A stretch of DNA of 64,000 nucleotides, taken from Sipunculus nudus. Lineage: Eukaryota; Annelida; Sipuncula; Golfingiida; Sipunculidae. The DNA lies in contig CM049315.1 of the NCBI GenBank assembly GCA_026874595.1, positions 13,890,664-13,954,663 of the forward strand, written 5' to 3'. The notes beneath the pieces were generated by a model. It had not been told where the DNA came from. It made no database searches and saw only the letters and a list, made by a program, of their open reading frames with translations. Every line of letters begins with the position of its first letter. Within the stretch, counting starts at the first letter, position 1. Below are positions 26,501-38,500 of the stretch, in pieces. The translations under genes were made by a program, and so were the position numbers.

Positions 26501-29500
26501 AGGGTTTTTAATGAAAAAATGAAGTTTTTCATTAATATCTCGAAGGAATTAAGTTCTGGTGACCAAATTCTTGGCATGGTAAGGGATTTTGGAGACATCT
26601 TACTGTATGCCTAATTTAAGGAACTTAGAGCTGAAGCTGGGGAGCTGAGCTCTAGCAAACTGCATAACACTAGGTTGAAGTAAACAATATGTGACATGGT
26701 GCTTGAAAACTTGAATAAAATCTACAGTTTTTGATCAACTGGTTTCAAATTTTAAATGTTAACAGTTGAAATGCTAACAAAAACATGCTTTGAAAATTAA
26801 ATCCACAGCAGTTACAGGAAAAAAACGTGCCATGGTCAAAGTTGGGCAAAGTTTAAGGTACCAATTTTTTATTTTTGCTAATATTTCAAAAAATTTAAGA
26901 GATTTTGATCAAATTTTGGGTATACAATTTAATTTTGATTAATAAAAGTTATATTACTGGAAAAAAGTGCTTAGCTTTAACATGTTTTGTGTTAAGTGAT
27001 CAAATTTTTTTCCTGATTATTTACAAAATGCATTATGTTTGGGCCCATAACTTTTTTAAATTATATAATACAGACCCAATTTCTGGCATGTACATAGGAA
27101 CCATATAGAGGATTATTTATGGTAAATATGAGGAAAAACAGATGAGTAGTTTTGATATTAGGCAGTCCTGAAGTGTGAAAATAGGATTTTAATAAAAAAT
27201 TGAGGTTTTTCCTTAATTTCTCAAAGGAACGAAGTCGCAAAGACCCAGTTTTCGGCTTGGTAGGAGATCTTGGGGACATCTAACATTATGCTGAATTTTG
27301 GGTTCCTAGGTCTAACGGTTTCAAAACGTGCCACATCTACGGACGGACGGACGGCACTACTTACCACAGCCACATTACGAGCCTTTTGTGTGTCACTGAC
27401 ATTGTGGGCCTTTGTGTGTGTACAAAACACCCTTAGGAGACTACCATTCAGTGTACACACCAGAGCCACATTGTGAGCCTTGCTGTCAATACACTGTGGG
27501 CTTACCACAGAAACCACTGTCTACACATTGTGAGCCTTGCAGTCAATACACTGTGGGCTTACCACAGCAACCTCTGTCTACACATTGTGAGCTTTCCTGT
27601 CAATACACTGTGGGCTTACCACAGCAACAACTGTCTACACATTGTGAGACTTTCTGTCAATACACTGTGGGCTTACCACAGCAACCACTGTCTACACATT
27701 GTGAGCCTTGCTGTCAATACACTTTGGGCTCACCACAGCAACCACCATCTACACATTATGAGCCTGTATAATTGTTAACTTAGTCTCTATGAGCTTGCAA
27801 CATTGTAACCTATATCCCTGCATTCTGGGCCTATATTATAGTGACATTGGTCTGTACCCTGTGAGCCAGTATCACTGCAACTTTTATCCATACATTTTGG
27901 GCCTCTAATTTTAACTTTTTTTGGACTCTGTGGACCTGTAACTACACAGCCTCTGCCCATGCTCTCTCAGCCTTCAGTCTTTGCATTCTATATTTCTTCA
28001 CTCCAATATTCCAGTGATCATTGTACACTAAGCCTATTATCTTGTTTTAATTTGGGTCTCTACTCTGTGAGCCTGAAATATGGTAACCAATATCCATGTG
28101 TGGTGGGCCTATCAGGGATGTAATAATACACTTCAAGGTTATCAATCAATACTGGTCTTAAAAAAAGGATCACAAGATAATACACAATACCATGTGCATT
28201 ACTTTGTTCCAAAAGATTTATGGGGGAAAAATGTGTTTTCTCATAACGAAGGCCTTTTTTCCATGACAAAACAATTAAATTTAAAACCTTTGTCAGAAAA
28301 ATATTAAACAGGCCTTCAATGAGAAGGATGGCAGAGGAGTCAAAAGCTGAATGAAACTTTCGAACATCCAATGACACTGGCAACAAGATAAAGAATAGCA
28401 ATTCTTTAAAGTGAACACAGAGTTTAATCACTTGTAAAATCAATACAAGTCTTGATGCATGCATCACAATATTATACACAATACCATATATGTATTTTTG
28501 TTTACAGAAAGATTTACTGGAAACATTTTAAATGTTTTCTCGGAAAAAAAGGTCTTTTTGCATTTCAAAACTGAATAACATTAAAAGCCTTTGACAGAAA
28601 AATATTAAGACCTTAGACCGTCAAATAAAACTTCCAGTAAGATAAGGAAAAGCAATTCTTTTATGTGAACAAATATATTAATCAATTATAAAACGTATTA
28701 AGATCAGTTCCATGACAATGAGACAAACATGAAAATTCAAATTTACTAATAAATGCATCTTTCACACACATTCTGAAAAGAGGCAAAACTGTTCAGTTTT
28801 AAAAAAACTTATCTTCAAAAATGTCTTAGAAATCCTATTATGAAGTCAATGTATTTTAAAAATATTAATTATATTAAAATTGTGAGATCAAATTCTCTCA
28901 TCTCTACAATTTTTAAATAAGTTACATAAAACCTGTTTTGGTCATTTAGTCTTAAAAACTTAATCAATTACTCTGACAATTTTAGTATCCTTGGATAAAG
29001 ATGAATTAGTGTTTGGCACTAATTATTTTACACTACTTAGCATTCATTCCATAACCAAATATATTTAAAAAGTTAAATCACATAAAAGGGAGTGGTCACA
29101 TAAAGTTCCAATTTTAAAATCTCTTTTATAACCTTAAATGCTTCAAATAAGTGCAGTTACTCAAAAATCTTATAATCAATTAATAAAAATAAAATGGTTA
29201 CAGAATGATAAAATGATCAGTGCAAGTATCCTGAAACACAATTTAAACAGTCTCATTACCCAACAATTGAAAAGCAAGGTATACCTTGTGGGCCTATTGA
29301 ATATTTAGTACGAACCATCACTGTGTCTAACATTCTGAGCTTCCATTTTGTCCAAGCTTGTGGGCCTACAGATCATACTACCTACCACATCTAACACTGT
29401 GCATTCTACATTCTTGGCAGAACAAATGTGTTCATTCTTGTGGGCCTACAGAATATTTAGTACCTACCATCACTGTGTCTAACATTATGGGCTAAACATT

Positions 29501-32500
29501 TATGTCCAAGCTTGTGGGCCTACAGATAATACTACCTTCTACAAATATCATTGTGCATCCAACATTCAGAGCTTCAATCTGGTTCTTACTTGTGGGCCTA
29601 CAGAATATTTAGTACCTACCATCACGTGTCAAACATTCTGAGCTTCCATTTTGTCCAAGCTTGTGGGCCTACAGATCATACTACCTACCACATCTATCAC
29701 TGTGCATTCTACATTCTTGGCAGAACAAATCTGTTCATTCTTGTGGGCCTACAGAATATTTAGTACCTACCATCACTGTGTCCAACATTATGGGCTAAAC
29801 ATTTATGTCCAAGCTTGTGGGCCTACAGATAATACTACCTTCCACAAATACCATTGTGCATCCAACATTCAGAGCCTTCAATCTGGTTCTTACTTGTGGG
29901 CCTACAGAATATTTAGTACCTACCATCACTGTGGGTCTAACATTCTGAGCTTCCATTTTGTCCAAGCTTGTGGGCCTGCATGCCATACTGGCTTCCACAA
30001 CTATCACTTTCCATTCTACATTCTGGGCAGAACAAATGTGTTCCTTCTTGTGGGCCTACATTATTCTCATGTTCTTGCATATCTGTCAGTCACTGGTGGC
30101 ATAATACTCTGGGCTTACATTTATCGCTTTACTGTTCACAATATGTTCAATTTGCAATGGACATTGACACCTTAACTCCCTATTTGGCTTAATTGTTTAA
30201 GGTCAAATATAAATGTTACATTTTTAGGTTATACTTCTATGATTTTTGTTATTTCCTCATGAATATCTATTAATTATTAACTGTTTGCCCATAAAGCTGG
30301 ACAGATGAAATTTAAATAAGGACTTTTAAAACATAACTCATGATTTCAAAGTAAAAATTCATGAAATTATGCAAAATAATGTGAGACCACATTATTTCAG
30401 TAATATTACAAAATTATGCTGTGTGTTTACTTTCTTCAAATATTGCTTCCTGGCAGCAGATTTTACCAATAATGGACATTATTATGCAGACAAATATAAT
30501 TATTGATCTATTCAAACGTTTAAAAAATTATATGTATATTTGTCACATTTTCAATGAATATTTGCCTATGCTCTACCTTTATCTTCCTTTGAAATTTATT
30601 CAGTTTTCTCAATTGAACAGGTGTAGACATTTTACTGTCTATAAAAGGCCATTTTCCTAAAGGTAAACATTTATTTATTTTTCATTCTTAGTTATAAAAG
30701 TCTATTTAATTTAAATATCATGAGACAAATAATATTCAGTTTTAGGACTCATTCATTTTCAAACTTGTACATGTATAATTTTTATGTTAATTGTATTTCT
30801 TTAATCTAAATTACCTAGACCTGCTATGAACTAGATGCAAATGGCCATTTTCCTTATTTATCTCCATATTCACTTTCTCCAGAGGTATGGTGTAGATATT
30901 ACAGTAATATTTATGCTAACTTTAAATTCATGAGGTACCTCATTGTCCAAATTCCTGACTTTGTTAATAGGTATTATATGAATTATGAACCTGGTGCAAT
31001 TCATCTCCGAATCAATTGTTGAAATTTTCATAAATATAAAATGAAAATTAGGCAAATAATTACATGTTAAAAATATTATAGTGTAAATTTTTAAAAATAA
31101 ATCTGAACAGTAAAAGATAATTACACCTAAAGCATTAAGATTATTCACCCCGACAGCTATCAGTGTGTCCAACATTCTAAGCCTTGAAATGTGTCCCTTC
31201 TTTGGGCCTTCAGGCCTTTTATTTACTCATCACCACCATCACTGTTGGTCCAACATTCTGGGCTTACATTTATGTGCAAGCTTGTGGGCTTACAGTTATT
31301 TTTACCTGTCACAACTACCATTTTGGGTCCAAATGTCTGGGCATAAAAATTAACTAGAAAATTTCAGCCCGATCGGTCTAATGAGTACAGAGATATGGGG
31401 GTTTATGTGTGAACACAGACGCATAGATGGACGCAGAGCACAGAGGAGAGGTCAGAGGTCAAAACAAAATTTGGGCTCAGCAGTTCACAGACCTGAAAAA
31501 AATCACGAGTTTAGTAAAATTCCACTCAGTGGTTACGGTCTCCAGACATCTAACAGCAGCGTGGAGAGATGAAAACATAGTATCCGCAAAACTATTCTAT
31601 TAAACCTACCGAGTGTGCCTAAGTTGTTGGCGGTAATGATATATTACAATATTGTTAGCGATAAAAACGAATTACGTTATGTTGTGTACGCCACGCAACA
31701 TTTTTAACATAATCATCACGAATTAAAAAAATAATTTATAAAGCGAAAGTTTTATAATATATTGACAAAAAATGAAAATAATGCATAGGACGTCGGGGGG
31801 GGGGGGGTCAGCTGGTACATCATACCAGGGCTCGAAGGGCCTGAACGGGGCCCAGGCAGTCCAAGAATTTTCTTTAGAGCACAATAATGTTTTAAAATAA
31901 ATAATTTTTTGGTTACACTCATATAATTTTGAAAAAAAATCTAGCCTTAGACGACCCATGCTGGCCTTGATGTGCTTTATTTCATTGGGGCCCGGGGAAT
32001 AATTGGGTTGCATATATAGTGGCCAGTTAAACGCCTGGGAATTAAAGTATTCTCATTTGTTATTTGTATTAGCTAGTATACAGACTTTAGTTTTTTTTAT
32101 AATCATGGTGATTTATTTTGCAATGGTAATATGGTTGTGTAATATTGATTATTCTCAACAATCCGGATGAAAATTGGCTTGGACTGTTAAAAATTTTTTA
32201 AAAAAATTGTGAATAATCAATTTAAGAATGCATCGTGACAGCTCCATTAATTTCCCTTATTATCACCCATGCAGGCTGTTGTGAAAACATCATCATGTGT
32301 CATTCTGAAAATCCTATTTTTTGGACTTATTAAGTTTCATTTCCAAATTTAATGCATTCTAAAATTATTACTGTACAAAACCACACACTTTTTATTAGCA
32401 GTTATGTCTGCTTGTGGTCAAATAAAAAATAATTCTTAGCAATGGTTTGGCCCCGCTTGGATTCTCGTGTGGCAGCAATGGAGCATGAATAGACTGTCAA

Positions 32501-35500
32501 ATTAATGACCGATTCAGTTAAATCTAGAACAATTTATATTTTATTTTGACAATAATTCAACAAAAAATTGTTTATTTTCGAATCAAATGCAACCCACATC
32601 AGACACACAGAGTATAAGCTGCAGACGGTCTATCACCTTCCATGAGGTCACCATATTGTTGTCTTTCTGAGCTAGCCGCCGTGCTTTTGGTGCGCTTGCA
32701 TGCGATAATTTAAATCTATATTTTAACATCATAGGTCGATAGTAGACACGATATCGATCATTTTGATATATTTTTGCATAATTCAATACAATTACAACCA
32801 AATTAATGATGGATTTTTTTATTCACATTGTATTCAAGCAGCTCTTCAAATATAAACATGATTTTTATACCAATTAAACTGAAGCTTAGAATCTGTACTA
32901 TTTCGTGGGGAGGACTATTTCGCTGATCAGCGCCAGTTATGAATATTCAATACAAGGTCTTATCAGAAGGACCACTTAATTTAAAATGGCTTGTTATGTA
33001 TTCAATTTGATCCTGAATGTAAATTAAATATGCAAAAAAATGGAAGCATTAGTTCATATGCGATACATATAACGTTAAGGACTAAAAACTCATGTATTAA
33101 ACGTGCTTCCCGGCTTATCTAATTTGTTAACGGTATTAATCACCATAAAATGTGACAAAACGGCATACATTGATGGGATATAAGATTGGACGGGATCCTA
33201 AAAACTCCCGATGTCACAAGTGGGACGCTTACTACGGATTATTTTAAAACTGGAAAAAATTACAAAACAGCTTAGAATGTTCTGTGACTTCTGTGACAAA
33301 TTTATTCAGGATACTGGTTCCCCAAGAATCAGCTGCTGGACTAAGTATGGTAGGGGGATTCGCCACTGTGGCGAGGAGTAAACAAAAAGACTTTGCCACT
33401 GAGACTGGGAACTCGCTAAATGTGATGTGGCGAGCCCTAATGCGACACAGTAAAGTTCACATAGTATATTCAGTCTTTATGCTTCACATTTTATTTCACA
33501 TTGCCTGTGTTAATATTTCAATTAATGTGAAATGAAATAAATACTGAGTAAAATGTGGTTTTTGTTGCTATAATTTGCTAACAAACTAGGCCTATAATAT
33601 TTGCAGTATGTCCCCACACACATTTACATTTCTGGTATGTTTTTATCACAAAATCTATCGCATAGCAGAATAGCTAGCAAAATAATGTATAACTGTATAG
33701 CAAGCTCATTGTCAAAATAATAATGGAAATTACTGAATATCACTCTGAAAAAGCGCATGCATTAATTAAGGTAAATTTCACCTGCCATACCCAATTAAAA
33801 CTGTTGAGTCTAATGTGTTGTGAAATGAGGTAAGAAGGAAATTCTTACATATACACCTGCAAAATATCTAATTTGATAAATCAGCACTCTATTGTAAGCT
33901 CATTGTTATAATGTTAAAACTAAAATAATAATGGAAACTAGATAAAGCCTCCCCTGCAGGAGTCCTGAGTGATGAAGTGTGAAAAAAACTGAAATGGTCA
34001 CATGTGTATTAGAGAGACTCTTTTTATCATGTTTAAAAGGTTGCTTCCTGTTTGCGATATAGATGAAACTAGATGTGTCGGAACGACACGAATGCCCCCG
34101 CCTGGGGCAAATTAGAAACGTTTGTTAAATTTTTAAAAAATTTTTAATTTCAGGAGGTGTCATATGGTCAAAAGTAGGTCAACAAGGGCAAAATGCAAAC
34201 TCGATCTGTTACGGGTCATTATCAAGCAACACACCAAAAATCAGGCCAGTATCTGCAGGCACTGTGAAAAAAAGTCCATACATATGCATTTTCCATAAAA
34301 ATTTCTGTCTTTCATGAAATTTTCTATGTTTAGGAGCCGTAAGACAATGAAAAGTAGGTCAACCGGGATGAAACGCGAACTCGATCTGCAACTGTAATTA
34401 TCTGCCCACACATAAAAAATCAGGGTGGTATCTGCAGGCATTGAGGAAAAAAAGTTGGTACATATGCATCTGTTATGAAAATTTCTATTTTTCATGAAAC
34501 TTTCTATGTTAAGGAGCAGTCAAATGGTCAAAAGTAGGTCAACTGAGACAAAACAAGAACTTGATCTGTAACTGGTCATTATCTGCCTACACACCAAAAA
34601 TCAGGCCCGTACGTGCAGGCACTGCGAAAAAAAGGCCGTACATGTGCACTTTTGTATGAAATTTTCTATGTTAGACCACCGTGAAACGGTCAAAAGTAGG
34701 TCAACTGGGACAAAACATAATCTCGATCTGTAACTGGTCATTATCTGCCTACACACCAAAAATCAGGCCAATATCTGCAGGTATTGCAAAAAAAAAGTCA
34801 GTACATGTGTATTTGTCATGAAAATTTATATTTTCATGAAATTTTCTATGTTCAGGAGCCGTAAAACAGTCAAAAGTAGGTCAACTGGGACAAAACGCGA
34901 ACTCGATCTGTAACTGGTCATTATCTGCCACCACACCAAAAATCAGGCCAATATCTGCAGGCACTGCGTAAAAAAGTCCGTACATGTGTATTTGTCATGA
35001 AAATTTATATTTTTCATAATTTTCTAAGTTAAGGAGCCGTAAAATGGTCAAAAGTAGGTCAACTGGGACGAAACGTGAACTCAATCTGTAACTGGTCATT
35101 ATCTGCCTACACACAAAAAAATCAGGCCAATATCTGCAGGTATTTTGAAAAAAAGTCTGTACATGTATATTTGTCATGAAAATTTATATTTTTCATGAAA
35201 TTTTCTAAGTTTAGGAGCCGTAAAATGGTCAAAAGTAGGTCAACCGGGAGGAAACGCAAACTCAATCTGTTAGTGGTCATTATCTTCCCATACACCAAAA
35301 ATCAGGCCAATATCTGCAGGCATTGCCAAAAAAAGTCTGTACATGTGTATTTGTCATGAAAATTTCTATTTTTCATGAAATTTTCTAAGTTTAGGAGCCG
35401 TAAAACGGTCAAAAGTAGGTCAATCGGGACGAAACGCAAACTCTATCTGTAACTGGTCATTATCTGCCCACACACCAAAAATCAGGCCAATATCTGCAGG

Positions 35501-38500
35501 CATTGCGAAAAAAAGTCTGTACAACTGTTTTATTTCGGAAGGACGGACATGGGTAAAACTATATGCCCCGGCCACTTTGTGGCGGGGGCATAATAAAAAA
35601 TTAATTTGCAATACAAGTTAAAAAGAATTTCTCTTTGAATCAACTGTAAACAAAAAACGTGCAGTCAAGCTAGCCTATTGAAGTAATTCATGGTTCAGAA
35701 CTGGGCTGGCCCAGTTTAAATTAGTCCACCACAGGTCTGTTTTCTTGACAGGCCTTGATCAAAATTTTAATCTGGGCTGGCCCAGATTAAAATAACCCAG
35801 ATCAGATCTCAATCGTGAAGTCTTCAACTCAGGATTATAATCTGGACCAGGTCAGTTCAAAATTTTGATTGGATTAAAATTGTGATTTGGGCCAATCCAG
35901 ATCCAAATTTGAATCTGGGCTGGCCCAGTTTTAAAAAGGACAAGATTCTAATGTGGGCTTCATATATATAACTAGAAAAGAAAATGTTTATAAAACATAT
36001 GCTCCAGCAGCAGCCAGTTTCCTAAGGTGAATACCATTATTATTAAATATGAGAGACATATCTGTAAGCATTCTGAATGTTTAAGGCCCTAAGAAAAACT
36101 TTAATATAAACTTTAACATTCTATGACAGACATACCGACTGACGTACTGACTGATGGAAAAACTAACACTAAATCCCCCATCAGAAGGTGGGGGCATAAA
36201 AATGTGTGTGTGTGTATACATGTAGACTCACACACACACATATATATATATATGCATTATATGTGTATATATATGTGTATGTGTTAGTCTGTGTATGTAT
36301 GTATGTTGTTAAGCCACTTCCAAAAATAAACCTTAAATTGTAAAATATACAGAAATTGTTCATAAAAATATTCATAAACACACTAGAATTTTTGCACATC
36401 AAAAGATTATAAATATGAAATAAGGACTTAGAATTTAAAAAAAAAAATTCTTAACCTGCATGTTTGAATCTGCACTATAGTTTGTAAATGAACCATCTAT
36501 GCTGCAAAACAGACATATGATTATTTTTCATCAACATATTATGGCTCATAACAGCACAGGGTTCATACACTTCCAGCAAATCAAAATTTCATGACTTTTT
36601 CATGACTTTTTCAGGACCTGCGACAAAAAAAATCATGACTTTTCCTTGTCACTTTGAGATGAAAATGTTACTTAGGAAACTGTTGATGCAGATCATCCTT
36701 GATCATTATTATATGAAGAATAAAGCTTAAAGAAAACATATATAGTTCATATATTTCAATATATATTTAAGAGTCATTGTGATAAAAATGTGGATTTTTT
36801 TTTATTTTCCTCTCCTTTGTTAAAAAAAATATTTACACAGGCATTAGGATATTAAACCATAAATTTGTACACGGAATGGTAAGGAAAAACAAGCCAGTTT
36901 AATAGTTCAGTCTTGCAATGTGTTTTTTTTTTTTTTTTTTTGATTCAATGTTTATGAAAACAGTTTAATATTGAGAGTGAAATATAACACCTGACAAGCT
37001 TTCAAACTGTCATTTAAATTACTTTCAAACACAGAGATGTAACAACCCAAGAGTCAATCAGGGTGGTATATGGTGTCACATAACATACACTGTTTAATTG
37101 GGGTTAACAAGAACTGCACCATTTACTTTGATGTATTACTATTTGAAATTATTCATTGTAAAGTTATCAGTTTGATATATTGAAGAAAAAAGAAAGATCT
37201 TAATTAATTTAACCATCTTAAAGAGGTCCAGTGACATTAGTTAGTAATACTGGATGACTGTGAACCTGTCACTTTAATATGAGCTCATGCTGGCATTTAA
37301 TTCCCCTATTATCGCTCACATAACGCTTACGGTTAACTGAGAAATATTTTGAATTATCATGTCCCTGTCTACATATTCATGGAAAATAATATCTTCTCAA
37401 TTACTGTTTAAAAAATAAGTAAAACTACACCTATATAAGGGTTGGCCGGTTCTTAAGCAGTCAAGTCCAGTTATAACATCCCTTAATTGCCGTCAGCCAT
37501 GAGGCATGAACGTCTGCACCGCCGCGCACATTTACACGCTGTGTACAGGACATAGCGTTGAAATAGAGCCAGTTGTAGGAAGATTTATTTTCGAAAAAAA
37601 TATGGGATATTACAGTAAATTTTAACCACCGCGCAAATTTCAGCTAGTTAAATAATACATATTAATTAGAAGCATGCAACAATTTTTTGCACCGGAAAAT
37701 ACCATCAAAGTTACCGGGGAGTAAAAAGGCGGGAAAACTTTGGCGCTCTTGGTTTCGTTTACTCATTCCATTGAAGAAGACCGTGGCTCTTTTTTTCAGC
37801 TGCATCTGTCAGGACAATATCTTAATCAATCCTCCATTTTTGATTATTAAACCTTAAATATTTTTTTAACTCAGCGATTTTTTTATCAGACCGGCTTGTG
37901 TATTCATAACGTCCCGTCAGTTCTACTGACAGGAGTACGGGCCGAATCAGTGAATACAGGTGTAGGCGGCAACGGTTTCCCGCCAAACCACCTGGAATGC
38001 CCAGGCTAAGAAATGTTACACGTGCATACACGAGACCTCATTGGCATTTTTGATAAGACTTTCTACAAGTATATATAATATTAATCCGTTTTTGTTTAGT
38101 AATGAACTTTAAGAGATACAAGAATGCTTGGAGTATGGGCATTATTATAAATTGGCGATGCAACAGAAGGCCCGGGAGGGCAGGGATTAGGCATTAAAAC
38201 TTGGTAGACTCCCGGAAAACGGGAGTGTTGGAATCTCTAACTGGATTAAAATGATGCCATCGTAATGACTATAAGAGCAACATTCTGTTATTTATACCTT
38301 TCTGAAAATTACAGCATATTCTACTTTTCTTTCATTTTAAAATCTAATTTTTTAAATTGCAATTTTCAACACACGACAGTCTTTCGTCACTGAAAATTAT
38401 GTAAAAAGAATATTTATTTATGATTTAACATCTTAAACTCATAGGCTTAAGTGATTATTTTTTATTGCAAACGACAGTGAAATACCCACCACTTTTATTC

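Noticed and set aside
28060-28479. 139-codon minus-strand open frame
   Set aside because: It crosses one copy of a diverged duplicated unit and is not kept open in the second copy.
29651-30175. 174-codon plus-strand open frame
   Set aside because: It lies wholly in satellite E; openness follows from the repeated unit, and the neighbouring frames are open too.
33284-33535. 83-codon plus frame as a gene
   Set aside because: No recognised motif and no splice or polyadenylation context; part is a small TTCGCCAC/GTGGCGA inverted repeat.
34160-35500. CRISPR-like array in the regular 180-bp repeats
   Set aside because: Units are too long, diverge along their whole length with no unique spacers, and the DNA is animal nuclear; it is the core of a mobile element.
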